The notes: generated from the sequence alone by a model not told the origin. DNA of 64,000 nt from an uncultured Methylophaga sp. (GCF_947259025.1 NZ_CAMYKO010000005.1:248001-312000); one strand, 5' to 3'; numbered from the stretch's first letter, positions 46,367 to 55,219 are shown. Made by a program: numbers and translations.

Positions 46367-47551
46367 ATGACTTCAACCTACTCCGTACCCTCATATTCGC
46401 TGCCCCTGGTTATCTTTGCCCTTGCAATCGGCGGTTTTTGTATTGGCACCACGGAATTTGTGGCGATGGGCCTGATTCAGGAAATCGCCGCAGATTTATC
46501 GGTATCGATTCCCTCAGCCGGGCATTTCATTACCGCTTATGCATTGGGTGTGACGGTCGGCGCGCCGGTACTGGCGATTCTGGGGGCCAAGTTACCGCGT
46601 AAAAGTCTGTTACTGGGTTTAATGCTGTTTTATGGGGTCGCTAATGCCTTTACCGCTTTGGCTAACAGCCCGGAAACCATGCTATTGAGCCGCTTTATTG
46701 CCGGTTTGCCGCATGGCGCTTATTTTGGGATTGCGTCGTTAGTGGCGGCTGATCTGGCTGGGCAGCATCGTCGGGCTACCGCGATTGCACAGGTGATGAT
46801 GGGGCTGACCATTGCCAATGTGGTTGGTGTGCCGTTTGCCACCTGGCTGGGGCAAACATTTGGCTGGCGCGCCGGGTTTGAGTTTTCGGCGATGATTGCT
46901 CTGATTACCATCTTGGCTATCAGCTTTTGCGTGCCGCGCATCAAACCGCATGCTTCGGCCAGTATCCGTAAGGAAATGGCGGGCTTTAAAAACATCAATA
47001 TGTGGCTGACCCTGGCTATCGGTGCCATTGGCTTTGGCGGCATGTTTTCGGTTTACAGCTATGCTTCGCCGATATTGACCGAATACACCGGCGCCAGTAT
47101 CAAAGTGGTGCCTGTTGCCTTGGCTGTGTTCGGTAGCGGTATGGTGATTGGCGGCCTGGTGGCAGGCTGGTTAGCCGACAAGCACCTGAATAAAACTATC
47201 GTCGCGGTGTTAGTCAGTTCGTCTTTTGCTTTCATTATTGCCGCACTGAGTATGACGCAGGTATACAGTGCCATCGCAGCCTTGTTTCTGATTGGCTTTA
47301 CCGTGACCGGTCTGGCGGGCGTGTTGCAGATCCGGCTTATCGATGTCGCAGGGGAGGCACAGGCCCTGGCAGCCTCGCTCAATCATTCGGCATTCAACAT
47401 CGCTAATGCATTGGGTGCATTTTTAGGCGGCTTTGTGATCAGTCAGCAACTGGGCTGGACCGCACCTGTCTGGGTGGGGCTGGTGCTGAGTTTGTCGGGG
47501 CTGGCTATTTTCCGACTGGCACTGACTGTCGAAGCACGAAAGACAGGCTGA
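46367..47551 (+). CDS. MFS transporter, DHA1 family (AraJ/YdhP-like)
   Basis: Inner-membrane efflux carrier of 394 residues with about 12 helices. The N-terminus has LAIGGFCIGTTEFVAMGLIQEIAADL, the mark of the AraJ/YdhP/sugar-efflux group, and the DHA1 motif in GAKLPRKSLLLG. The motif GLPHGAYFGIASLVAADLAG is typical too. Substrate is unknown (sugars, nucleosides or drugs in relatives). The following VOC gene is 59 bp away and may be in the same transcript. Confidence 0.92.
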   Translation: MTSTYSVPSYSLPLVIFALAIGGFCIGTTEFVAMGLIQEIAADLSVSIPSAGHFITAYALGVTVGAPVLAILGAKLPRKSLLLGLMLFYGVANAFTALANSPETMLLSRFIAGLPHGAYFGIASLVAADLAGQHRRATAIAQVMMGLTIANVVGVPFATWLGQTFGWRAGFEFSAMIALITILAISFCVPRIKPHASASIRKEMAGFKNINMWLTLAIGAIGFGGMFSVYSYASPILTEYTGASIKVVPVALAVFGSGMVIGGLVAGWLADKHLNKTIVAVLVSSSFAFIIAALSMTQVYSAIAALFLIGFTVTGLAGVLQIRLIDVAGEAQALAASLNHSAFNIANALGAFLGGFVISQQLGWTAPVWVGLVLSLSGLAIFRLALTVEARKTG

Positions 47552-47610
47552 ATTAATCCTTGCCATAGCTGTCACAGCAGAGACAACCCAGAAACAAAAA
47601 AGGAAAGTTT

Positions 47611-48036
47611 ATGGCAGCAAAAGGTATTCACCATATCGGTATTACGGTTAACGACTGGAACAAGTCAGCACCGTTTTACCATGCACTCGCCAAAGCGCTG
47701 GGTGCCAAACCCCTCATCGAAAACCAGGGCGCACCACATCGGCGAGATGACGGTCAGGTGATTATTTTCGCCGGCGATGATTTCATGTTCTCGGTTTGGG
47801 AAGCCTTCACCGAGAACCAGTCCAACACCTTCAAAGACTATAACGTCGGTTTACATCATTTCGCATTTCACGCTGGCTCGCGTGATGACGTCGACAGCCT
47901 CTACGAACAAATGAAAGCCCTGGGCTGCGAGATCGTGGATGCGCCACAGGAATATGATTATGTGCCCGGTTATTACGCGGTGTTTTTCCGTGACCCTGAA
48001 GGCATTCGTATTGAATACGCTTATGTACCCGCTTAG
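47611..48036 (+). CDS. VOC-family (glyoxalase/bleomycin resistance-like) protein
   Basis: 141 residues, one vicinal-oxygen-chelate module. Metal-binding positions of the family are visible: His in GIHHIGITVND, His in GLHHFAFHAGS, and Glu in DPEGIRIEYAYV. Family members act as lyases, dioxygenases, epimerases or binding proteins; nothing more specific is supported. AAAGGAAAG precedes the ATG. Confidence 0.9.
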   Translation: MAAKGIHHIGITVNDWNKSAPFYHALAKALGAKPLIENQGAPHRRDDGQVIIFAGDDFMFSVWEAFTENQSNTFKDYNVGLHHFAFHAGSRDDVDSLYEQMKALGCEIVDAPQEYDYVPGYYAVFFRDPEGIRIEYAYVPA

Positions 48037-48112
48037 ATTTTAATAGTGATTAAAATAGAAAATTGAGCTTATTATTTCGATTTGACTGAAACAAAAACCA
48101 AACGGAGATGTT

Positions 48113-48430
48113 ATGCAGATACAGGTAAATACTGACCACAATATTTCCAGCGCAGAGACTTTGGCGGAGTCCATTCGAGAGGAACTCCAGCAACGGCTCA
48201 AACGCTTCGATGAGCATGTGACTAGGCTGGAAGTTCACTTAAGCGACCGAAACAGTGACAAGCGTGGTGGCGGTGATGATATTCGCTGTCTTATCGAAGC
48301 CCGGCTGGAAGGGCATCAGCCCAATGTGGTCAGTCATGATGCTGCCAACGTCAAACAGGCGTTAACAGGTGCGGAACAGAAAATGATTCGCGTGCTGGAT
48401 AAAATCATTGAGCAGCAACGAAATCATTAA
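48113..48430 (+). CDS. HPF/RaiA-like ribosome-associated protein
   Basis: 105 residues, close to the short HPF form that binds and hibernates 70S ribosomes in stationary phase. Order of a ribosome-associated S30AE domain is seen: IQVNTDHNISSAETLAESIREEL, LEVHLSDRNSDKRGGGDDIRCLIEARL and a C-terminal helix with IRVLDKIIEQQ. It lacks the long C-terminal dimer domain of long HPF. Located away from rpoN, where HPF usually sits, so a paralogue is likely. Confidence 0.8.
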   Translation: MQIQVNTDHNISSAETLAESIREELQQRLKRFDEHVTRLEVHLSDRNSDKRGGGDDIRCLIEARLEGHQPNVVSHDAANVKQALTGAEQKMIRVLDKIIEQQRNH

Positions 48431-48442
48431 TCCGCACTTGAG

Positions 48443-48481
48443 AAAACCGGGGTATTCCAATTTTGGTTCCCCGGTTTTTTT
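48443..48481 (+). terminator. Rho-independent terminator
   Basis: AAAACCGGGG pairs with CCCCGGTTTT across a 16-base loop and is followed by a T run. It lies 13 bp after the HPF-like gene. Confidence 0.85.
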
Positions 48482-48540
48482 GCCTGACGCGAAAATCGGC
48501 CCTGGTGACATCAGACTGAATAACAGCAAAGGTGAGGAAA

Positions 48541-48990
48541 ATGCGTTATCTCAAAATTACAGCCGTTATTGCATTGCTGACCTGGCTTCAGGTCGCTGTT
48601 GCACAGCCGACCAACGAACAAATGCTGGGGACATGGTATGCGATTGACTATGCTACAAATAATGAAACCACTAAGACTTTGGTTAAGCGGATGGAAGACC
48701 AAACCTATCAGTCAATATCAGTGACCTGTAACGGCACCCAGCTATCATGGCTGGAAAAAGAAACGGGTACATGGGAGCTGAATCAGAATTCGCTTATTCA
48801 CACGCCTGAAAGCTATCAGGATTATAACGGCACCAAACGCCTTGGGCCGGATCCAACCATCATCTATACCGATGTATCCATGGATAAAAAGGCACTCAGC
48901 TACAAGAACGACAGGCAGACCGTTCTCAGCTTTAAGCCCGTCGATGAATTTTTCAGTCTGGGTTGCCGAAAGATGCGCACCATAAACTGA
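48541..48990 (+). CDS. Exported protein, unknown function
   Basis: About 149 residues from ATG 48541, preceded by GGTGAGG; a GTG three codons earlier is possible. A signal peptide ends near residue 24 (VAVAQ), so the mature part is periplasmic or secreted. It has two cysteines (SVTCNGTQ and SLGCRKM) and a mostly beta composition, as in lipocalin-like or other small beta barrels (LGTWYAIDYATNNE at the mature start). I do not recognise the family. Confidence 0.75.
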   Translation: MRYLKITAVIALLTWLQVAVAQPTNEQMLGTWYAIDYATNNETTKTLVKRMEDQTYQSISVTCNGTQLSWLEKETGTWELNQNSLIHTPESYQDYNGTKRLGPDPTIIYTDVSMDKKALSYKNDRQTVLSFKPVDEFFSLGCRKMRTIN

Positions 48991-49036
48991 CGCAGAAACT
49001 TTCCTGCCGCAAGACTAAACCCAACTCAGCAATCAT

Positions 49037-49068
49037 AAAAAACCCGGCCAGGAGCCGGGTTCTTCATT
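49037..49068. terminator. Bidirectional terminator between convergent genes
   Basis: AACCCGGC and GCCGGGTT form an 8-bp stem around CAGGA. On the minus strand it ends in a run of T; on the plus strand it is followed by CTTCATTT. It serves the PQQ-dehydrogenase gene best and the upstream plus-strand gene less well. Confidence 0.85.
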
Positions 49069-49123
49069 TATGCTGTTTTCAGATACGATGAATGCACTGC
49101 TTCCGTGCAGTGCGATTTATCGC

Positions 49124-50407
49124 TTATTCAGGGCTGATGCGATGGATCACACCTTCTCCCATGACCGCGTAGAGGTCACCATCAGGTCCCTGATCAATGG
49201 CACGGAAGCGACCGGATTCTTTCGGTAGAACCATCTCGCTGACATCATTCACACTCTGACCATCGTCAGCGATGTCCAGCAGATTAATCCGGTTACCGAC
49301 CGGGGTACCGCCAAAGCCTATACCCATGAAACCAACAGCGAGGCGACCTTCCCACTGACCCCATTGCTCACCGTTCAGGAATTCAGCGGTGCTGATCCCC
49401 TGGGAAAGCTGGTTATTCTGCCAGGCCGGGTTAATCGCATCCGGATAGGTGTTGATATCGGTAATGGGCATATATTCAGATCGTTTATCCGGATCCATAC
49501 CTTCTTTCTGGTTGGGCATGTAGCCGCAATAGTCATCCGGGCAGTCGCCACGACCCGCCATATTAGGCTTAGGGTCCCAGCCACTGTTGCCACCGGCGAC
49601 CAGCATATTGACCTCGTCCGAGTGCCATGGACCATGCTCGGTGACGACGGGCTGACCAGTTTCCGGATGGAATGTCAGGCCCTGAACGTTACGATGACCA
49701 TAGGTAAATATCCTTGGATCATAATCGTCGGAGAGGCCATTTTCCGGCGCGGCCTGGCCATTACGATCAATACGCAGCACTTTACCGCCCAGCGATTGCG
49801 GATCCTGTGGAATCCGGCTGTTATGGTTATCACCCGTCGTGACATAAAGGAAGGTGTTGTCCGGTCCAAACTGGATGCGGCCACCATTGTGGGCACCGGC
49901 TTCACCAAAAGGGTGATCCGTCGGTTTCGGTTTAAATGGAATATCCGCCACAATATCAGTGCGCTCAGACACTTTGGTGAAATCTTTATTCAGTTTCAGA
50001 CGCAGCACCCGGTTAGTGGCCGGCGGTGTTTTATCTGACGCGGAATACACATAGATAAAACGATTCTCTTCAAAGTTCGGGTCGATTTCCACGCCGTTCA
50101 TCCCAGCCTGACCCTGGCAGAAAAGATCGTTAGCCGTGGTGGCATAACCCTCAGTGTCTTTCATGCCTAAAAGCTTGTTGACGCTACCATCGGGCTTGCG
50201 TACTGACAGGCCATGGCATTTCTCGGTAACCAACATGGCACCATCATCAAAAAAGGCGATGTCCCAAGGATTCACCAGATCAGACATAACCTCGGTCTGG
50301 CTGAGTTCGGGCGCAGCGGCGTTGGCGTGTGCCATCGCAGGCATTCCGCCCAGCATCATCGAGGCCACCAGGATATGAGGTGTTTTGTTTTTAAGTGTAT
50401 GAGGCAA
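49124..50407 (-). CDS. PQQ-dependent sugar (aldose) dehydrogenase family protein
   Basis: 427 residues. Signal peptide to about residue 29 (AHA), so periplasmic. A six-bladed propeller of the soluble glucose/sorbosone dehydrogenase (YliI/GdhB) type: PWDIAFFDDGAMLVTEKCHG, the GGRIQFGPDN and YGHRNVQGLTFHPE segments, and a TEHGPWHSDEVN loop carrying the conserved His and Asp that bind Ca-PQQ and the sugar. Oxidises aldoses and passes electrons to the respiratory chain; the true substrate is unknown. Cysteines in DCPDDYCGY are unusual. AAGGAGG lies just upstream of the ATG. Confidence 0.9.
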   Translation of the reverse strand: MPHTLKNKTPHILVASMMLGGMPAMAHANAAAPELSQTEVMSDLVNPWDIAFFDDGAMLVTEKCHGLSVRKPDGSVNKLLGMKDTEGYATTANDLFCQGQAGMNGVEIDPNFEENRFIYVYSASDKTPPATNRVLRLKLNKDFTKVSERTDIVADIPFKPKPTDHPFGEAGAHNGGRIQFGPDNTFLYVTTGDNHNSRIPQDPQSLGGKVLRIDRNGQAAPENGLSDDYDPRIFTYGHRNVQGLTFHPETGQPVVTEHGPWHSDEVNMLVAGGNSGWDPKPNMAGRGDCPDDYCGYMPNQKEGMDPDKRSEYMPITDINTYPDAINPAWQNNQLSQGISTAEFLNGEQWGQWEGRLAVGFMGIGFGGTPVGNRINLLDIADDGQSVNDVSEMVLPKESGRFRAIDQGPDGDLYAVMGEGVIHRISPE

Positions 50408-50630
50408 GTTCGTTCCTCCTTTATTTGTCAGATACTTTTTGCATCACAGATACGAAGTCATCATCAATAAATAGTCATTGAATGACCTATACCGTGGTGA
50501 CGTCAGCAAGCGATGCAATGTTCCTGAGCGCGGCCAAACGATTCAGCTGATGGGCTGAAAGACTAGTAGGGAAGGGTGCTGGTCAGGGTACACATGTCAG
50601 TTGATCATGCTGCAAATAAAGGAGTAGATT

Positions 50631-50705
50631 GTGCGTTGTGATGATGCCAAATGTCCCAGCGTAGTTGGATTGTCAGAAAAGGACGCAACATGCAAAAGCT
50701 TTTAG
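50631..50705 (+). CDS. Possible 24-residue leader peptide overlapping the next gene
   Basis: A GTG start (50631) is placed six bases after GGAG in AAAGGAGTAGATT, the motif that also precedes the second paralogue. The frame runs 24 codons and stops within the membrane-protein gene (16-base overlap), so translation of the two could be linked. In the paralogue's leader no normal start codon is found at the same place, which weakens the case. Confidence 0.25.
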   Translation: MRCDDAKCPSVVGLSEKDATCKSF

Positions 50706-50884
50706 CAAAAGAGTCGATCAAGCTGCTCAAGCTCGCCAGTGTCGGCTTTCTGCTGATCATTATTCTTGTTTTGGCCGGGGAAAAACTGACGGGTACGGAA
50801 GCCGTGATTCTGGGGATTGCACCTTACATTCTGTACCAGGTTTACTGCGCTATCCAACGGACAACAAGACGCAAAAAGAAATAA
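50690..50884 (+). CDS. Small membrane protein, copy 1 of a duplicated pair
   Basis: 64 residues: a lysine-rich N-terminus (MQKLLAKESIKLLKL), a hydrophobic helix (VGFLLIIILVLAGEKL), a short loop and a second helix (AVILGIAPYILYQVYCAI), ending in a basic tail (RRKKK). It is predicted to be an inner-membrane double-span protein. It differs from the copy at 53118 at 13 of 64 positions by hand count, mostly conservative. ATG 50690 is chosen because it aligns with the paralogue, although the frame is open from 50651. No family recognised. A terminator follows at 51006. Confidence 0.8.
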   Translation: MQKLLAKESIKLLKLASVGFLLIIILVLAGEKLTGTEAVILGIAPYILYQVYCAIQRTTRRKKK

Positions 50885-51005
50885 TCTTTCAGGGTCACAA
50901 TCACGCCACCAATCTGGCTGCTTACTGGTGACGCTGGAAAGATATCAATCCCACACCATCAGATTGAGATGATCCTAGGTCATGTTGGCATCCATGCAGA
51001 TACAA

Positions 51006-51033
51006 AAAAGCCGACTTGATGTCGGCTTTTCTT
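51006..51033. terminator. Rho-independent terminator
   Basis: AAAAGCCGAC pairs with GTCGGCTTTT across TTGAT, with T-rich flanks on both strands. It lies between the small membrane gene (plus) and the DUF3144-like gene (minus) and can serve both. Confidence 0.85.
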
Positions 51034-51055
51034 TGAGCTGATAACAGGTGTCAGC

Positions 51056-51346
51056 TTAGTTCTGGTTGTAGTCATCAAAACGCTCGATATACTCTTCGAG
51101 GTTTTGCTCCATCATCTCTCTGTAACGCTGAGAGAAGTAATCAACCATGTTTTGCTTTTCTTGTTTCAGCTTTTCCACATCATCAAACTGGCGAACGTTA
51201 CTGAACACGTTAAAACGTGCAGCAGAAAAGAGGATGGCAGCATTGACGTTGTCCACATCGGTTGCTGCGTTTTGCTGATTAGCCACAGCAATAAACTCAT
51301 CACAACGTTCTTGGAATGTTTTTTCAGCAGGGGCGTTTTCGCTCAT
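51056..51346 (-). CDS. DUF3144-like small protein
   Basis: 96 residues, acidic and helical, no signal peptide. The pattern FQERCDEFIAVANQQ, NVNAAILFSAARFNVF and YFSQRYREMMEQNLEEYIERFDDY matches the DUF3144 family as I remember it. Function unknown. The cupin gene lies just upstream on the same strand (40 bp), so they may be transcribed together. Confidence 0.75.
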   Translation of the reverse strand: MSENAPAEKTFQERCDEFIAVANQQNAATDVDNVNAAILFSAARFNVFSNVRQFDDVEKLKQEKQNMVDYFSQRYREMMEQNLEEYIERFDDYNQN

Positions 51347-51386
51347 GTTTGTCTCTCGTATGTTTTAGTTGAACATCAGGTCAGGC

Positions 51387-51737
51387 TTAGCCAAAGACAG
51401 CCTTTACGCGGTTAATCAAAATTTTCACCCGGCTCAGCAAGCATTTAACGACATTGCCGTTGGCATGTTTAAAGCGTTTTTTGAATGGCTTTTTGACTTC
51501 CCAGGTGCCTTTGAAACCATTAGGGAAAATCACAAAATCACCCGCTTTGAATGTGACTGCAGGGCTGCCATCTTCCGGGGTCATCACACATTCGCCTTCA
51601 AGGATGTAGGCATATTCAGTAGTGATAAAACTCCAGGGGAAAACGGAGACCTCTTTCTGCCATGTCGGCCAGTGATTAACGCCGAGCTTTTTCAGTTGTT
51701 CTTCGGTTGGATTGCTATCTACGGTGATTTGTTTCAT
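51387..51737 (-). CDS. Cupin-fold protein (Cupin_3 type)
   Basis: 116 residues with the short cupin beta-barrel: TTEYAYILEGECVMTPEDG (motif 1 region) and FKAGDFVIFPNGFKGTWEV (motif 2 region), as in EutQ/Cupin_3 proteins. Several of the usual metal-binding histidines are absent, so catalysis is uncertain. The C-terminus is extended and basic (KKRFKHANGNVVKCLLSRVKILINRVKAVFG, landmark) unlike most relatives, which stop after the barrel; a frameshift at the 3' end could have produced that tail. Confidence 0.78.
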   Translation of the reverse strand: MKQITVDSNPTEEQLKKLGVNHWPTWQKEVSVFPWSFITTEYAYILEGECVMTPEDGSPAVTFKAGDFVIFPNGFKGTWEVKKPFKKRFKHANGNVVKCLLSRVKILINRVKAVFG

Positions 51738-51848
51738 TGATTTTCCTGACTTATCTCATATCGCCGGTCGATATGATTTCAGGGGAAGTAGGGTACGTGA
51801 TCAGCATCAGTTTTCATAGATAATCAAGCACTGACGGTGCCTTTTCTA

Positions 51849-52850
51849 TCAATCTTTTGACTGTTCAGGCAGTAAACTCAGTAGGTTATCGTGAGCGATC
51901 GCCTGAGCCACTTCAGCGGGTAGGGCATCCAGCACCGGATCAAAGCCATGCATGATTTTACCGACGTTATCAAAACTCCCGACTACATCACTACCAATCA
52001 CAAACCGCGTTGGATAATCCTCAAGCAGGGCCAGCCACTTGGGCCGCGGCTTACCTTCATTATCTAAAATGTAGGGTTCAAGCATGGTCCACGATAAGTC
52101 GATATAGAGGTTGTCGTACTTACCCATTAGGTCTTTCAGCAAGGGGTAAAGGAATTCGAGCTTATCCTGGTGTCGGTGTAACGCTTTACTGGTGCCGGCG
52201 TGTGCCCAGATAAATTTCACCGCCGGGTTTTTACTCAACGCCTCTTCCAGTTCTTCAAGATATAAAGGGTTTCGTTCACGCTTAGAGGTGATATTACTGT
52301 GCAGCAGGACGGGGAGGTCAAACTCATCAGCCAGTTTATAGACCTTCATCATCGCTTCACTGTTGGCTCTGGGGGCACTGCCTTCTATCAGGGCAGTCAG
52401 ATCATCATGACGAGTGAAGACCTCGCCAATTCCTTGCCAGAATCCCGGGTTCAACTCCAATGCACGGCGTATATGATTCACTGAGTTTTTATCTTCAGGA
52501 TTAAAACCGGATAAGAAAGGAATAAAGCGGTTTTGTTGTTCGGGGCTAAGCGATTCGATCGCCGCATGTAACTCAAAGTCAGTAGCGCTATACCAGTAAA
52601 TGGGCGCATCGTCACCCGCATAATAGCGCGGTTTTTTAGGCTCATTTTCATGCCAGACCTTGGAGACGGGAATCCCCATGATCACAGCCTGGCTGATATC
52701 GCTCTCATCCATCGCCTCAATTAAGGCGGGCATGCCATCTGTTTCCTGGAAAAAGTCGACGTAATGCAGGTGAGCATCAATGTAATCGCGTGCAAAAGCC
52801 AAATGACTCATCAGCAGCAGAGATAAAGCCAAGCCGGTTTTCAGCCACAT
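51849..52850 (-). CDS. Exported amidohydrolase family protein
   Basis: 333 residues from ATG 52850, which has AGGA seven bases upstream; the frame is open to 52877 but those codons lack a ribosome binding site. The signal peptide ends near AFA, so it acts in the periplasm. Amidohydrolase-2 metal sites are seen in DAHLHYVDFF, LLHSN and WAHAGTSKALH, with a catalytic Asp in VIGSDVVGS. Relatives decarboxylate or hydrolyse small carboxylic compounds; the substrate is unknown. Confidence 0.85.
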   Translation of the reverse strand: MWLKTGLALSLLLMSHLAFARDYIDAHLHYVDFFQETDGMPALIEAMDESDISQAVIMGIPVSKVWHENEPKKPRYYAGDDAPIYWYSATDFELHAAIESLSPEQQNRFIPFLSGFNPEDKNSVNHIRRALELNPGFWQGIGEVFTRHDDLTALIEGSAPRANSEAMMKVYKLADEFDLPVLLHSNITSKRERNPLYLEELEEALSKNPAVKFIWAHAGTSKALHRHQDKLEFLYPLLKDLMGKYDNLYIDLSWTMLEPYILDNEGKPRPKWLALLEDYPTRFVIGSDVVGSFDNVGKIMHGFDPVLDALPAEVAQAIAHDNLLSLLPEQSKD

Positions 52851-53117
52851 TGCTATTCCTGATTTCATTAAAAACAATTTATTCAGATAGCAAACTATAC
52901 GGTGAGTTCATGATGACTGGGTGTGAATCAATCAACTTTGTGACACCATTCAGACTATTCAGTCATTGCTGATAATGATCGTGAATATTTGATCACCATG
53001 ACTCACGGGTTGTGGCAAACCTTTGCTCTTTGCTAGATTTGCCAACAAAGGAGTAGATTAAGCCTGATAATGACTTCAGTCGTCCAAGTTATTGGAATGA
53101 ATAAATAAGGAAGCCAA

Positions 53118-53312
53118 ATGCAGAAGGTGTATAAGAAAGAAGCACTCAAGCTTCTCAAGCTCGGTATTGTAGGGTTCTTACTGGTTATTATTCTTGTTCT
53201 GGCTGGTGAAAAACTGACGGGTACAGAAGCTGTGATATTGGGTATAGCCCCATATATTCTTTACCAGATTTACTGTGCTATCCAAGGAGCAATGCGTCAT
53301 AAGAAGAAATAA
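53118..53312 (+). CDS. Small membrane protein, copy 2 of a duplicated pair
   Basis: 64 residues, same topology as the copy at 50690: lysine-rich start (MQKVYKKEALKLLKLG), two hydrophobic helices and a basic end (RHKKK). 51 of 64 residues are identical by hand count, including an unbroken central run from ILVLAGEKLTG to PYILYQ. The upstream AAAGGAGTAGATT (53047-53059) is kept at almost the same distance (about 59 bp) as in copy 1. Here the local leader lacks a start codon. The function is unknown; the duplication implies that dosage or alternative regulation matters. Confidence 0.8.
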   Translation: MQKVYKKEALKLLKLGIVGFLLVIILVLAGEKLTGTEAVILGIAPYILYQIYCAIQGAMRHKKK

Positions 53313-53398
53313 GACTACTCATAACTGAAGCTTGGGGCTAAATAGAATCAATCGTGTCGGCCCCCCCCTTTTTTGATCCATTTGCTAATTTTTCAAAT

Positions 53399-54130
53399 TT
53401 ACGGCTTTCCTGAATGACTTTGTGTGTTCGGGTTTGGGATTCCCAGAGAGTCGTAATGTTCTTGAATTAGAGGCCCTATAACTGTAATGAGGTAATCTCT
53501 AATTTGAGTTTCTTGTGAGTGCTTGAGCACACTCTTTCGGTTATCAAGGAAAGTAATTATCTTACGACTGTTGCAAACCCCAGTCTTTTTTGCGAGTAGT
53601 TTTAAGTCTTTTTCAAATTCATCAAAAGCATCGTTGTACAGAAAATTTTTCATTCTTGATATGACAACTTGATCAGAGTCACTGACTTCTTCTCCGAACA
53701 TATCATCAATACCTTCGAGAAACTTTATCAATGACTTGTTTTTTCCTAATTGGTAAGCATGTAAAGGAAGGATTGGAGCTAGATCATTTATGGAGTCAAG
53801 ATACTTTTCTAGATATTCCGAACTAATAGGTTTATTCGCGTGAACGACCAATGCAGCATCATGAAGCCCATCTTTTAGTTTATTAACTTCATCTGTACTA
53901 ATTTTTTCGCCAGGGAACGCTTTTCTTAACTGATCGACAAGTGTGTTGTGGAAATCTTCTCCTTGGAGTGTCTTCGTTATTCCAATCAAGGACCATATTT
54001 CCAACAAGTGAAACAGCGTGCGATTAATTTTCTCCGCTTTGTAACTGTTTGCCTTGAGGATGTAACTTACTGAAGAAATTACAGCACCAAGTACAGCACC
54101 TACTATTACTGAGAGCAATTCAATATCCAT
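53399..54130 (-). CDS. Membrane-anchored protein of unknown function
   Basis: 243 residues: one N-terminal helix (LLSVIVGAVLGAVISSVSYIL, about 5-25) and a long soluble helical part, likely cytoplasmic. AT-rich DNA with codon use unlike the housekeeping genes, suggesting acquisition. No motif I can name. It is 63 bp after the 54194 gene on the same strand, and both are probably one operon. The 53312-54200 region has no mobile-element gene. Confidence 0.7.
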   Translation of the reverse strand: MDIELLSVIVGAVLGAVISSVSYILKANSYKAEKINRTLFHLLEIWSLIGITKTLQGEDFHNTLVDQLRKAFPGEKISTDEVNKLKDGLHDAALVVHANKPISSEYLEKYLDSINDLAPILPLHAYQLGKNKSLIKFLEGIDDMFGEEVSDSDQVVISRMKNFLYNDAFDEFEKDLKLLAKKTGVCNSRKIITFLDNRKSVLKHSQETQIRDYLITVIGPLIQEHYDSLGIPNPNTQSHSGKP

Positions 54131-54193
54131 ATGGTTTGCTTATTTACTTAACTTTGACGCAAACATTATATCTAGCTAATCAACTATGCTAAA

Positions 54194-55156
54194 TCAAATG
54201 ATCCTAAAGTTCCTGTTATCGTAATTTTGTCTAATACGTTTATCGATATTATTCAATAACAACTCAGGGTCATTTGAAATGTCATTGTCTGATACATATG
54301 AACAGATCATCTTTGAAATCATTTCCCTCTCAGCTCTACTTTTTGTCAGGAAAGTGACAAGAGCTAAGTTTTCGTACTTTAGAAAGTCATATAAAGATTT
54401 AGATATTTTTTGAACAGCAGTGTCAATCTCATGAATACTCTCGAGCGTTCTGCACCAGCCTCGAAGAACTTTTAATTGCGTATTACTAGTTGGCTGTATT
54501 TCAGGAACTGTTTCTTCCAAGTTATGAAGCAATTGAAAATAGGTCCCAATATTTTCTTCATAGAGCCAAATATGAGTTCCATTGATGGAGCCAATTTTAT
54601 CTGAGACCCATTTTTGAACTCTCTTACCATCATCGCTAATCTCGGAATATTGTATTTCGATGTAGACACTTGGATTTTTGCTCTTCTCCATGTTTTGTAG
54701 TTCTTTTCTGACAGAGCTTGGGAGTAGAGTTTTTAACTGAAAAATTTCTCTACGCTGTATGTTCAGCTGCTCACTAAGCTTGTTTAAGTGAGAGAGATAT
54801 TTTTGATCAAGCGTTTTTGTGATCTGCTCAATCCTGCTAGAAATTTCAATTTCTCGTTCTAACCAGTTTTTATCGATGTTGTACTGTTCATTGAGCTGGA
54901 AATATTTATCGCCACAGGTACCACCAATCAGGGCTTCTTTTCCATTTTTAGTAAGGACTAAGTAGCCTTTCATGAAGCGATGATTGCAGTTATTTTCTTT
55001 TCTCTCGATTTGGCACTTGGCGAGCTCTTGTTCCTCGGGTTTGAACCGAGTCATAAACAGCAGTGACTGGAAGTTCTCTTTAGTAACTCGAAACTTTGGG
55101 TCAAACGCTATTCTGTTGTCTACTTCTGAGTAGTCAGTTATTAACAGGTAAGACAT
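54194..55156 (-). CDS. Cys/His-motif protein of unknown function
   Basis: 320 residues, soluble, highly charged. At about residues 48-82, CQIERKENNCNHRF then LIGGTCGDKYF give a CX8CxH...C arrangement like a small treble-clef or zinc-ribbon module seen in phage and island proteins. The rest is helical with coiled-coil stretches (about 100-150) and a YIEIQYSEI beta segment. No family recognised. AT-rich, probably acquired, first gene of a likely two-gene operon with 53399-54130. Confidence 0.7.
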   Translation of the reverse strand: MSYLLITDYSEVDNRIAFDPKFRVTKENFQSLLFMTRFKPEEQELAKCQIERKENNCNHRFMKGYLVLTKNGKEALIGGTCGDKYFQLNEQYNIDKNWLEREIEISSRIEQITKTLDQKYLSHLNKLSEQLNIQRREIFQLKTLLPSSVRKELQNMEKSKNPSVYIEIQYSEISDDGKRVQKWVSDKIGSINGTHIWLYEENIGTYFQLLHNLEETVPEIQPTSNTQLKVLRGWCRTLESIHEIDTAVQKISKSLYDFLKYENLALVTFLTKSRAEREMISKMICSYVSDNDISNDPELLLNNIDKRIRQNYDNRNFRII

Positions 55157-55189
55157 TCAATATAAATTTTCATCTCTTTAAGCAAAAAA

Positions 55190-55219
55190 AAAGCCAGAAT
55201 GATTACTCATTCTGGCTTT
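55190..55219 (-). terminator. Strong terminator-like hairpin, upstream of the AT-rich operon
   Basis: AAAGCCAGAATGA and TCATTCTGGCTTT form a perfect 13-bp stem with loop TTAC. On the minus strand it is followed by a T run (at 55184-55190), so it would stop minus-strand transcription arriving from the right. No minus-strand gene ends there; a short RNA or the far 3' end of the CDF gene are possible explanations. Confidence 0.6.
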
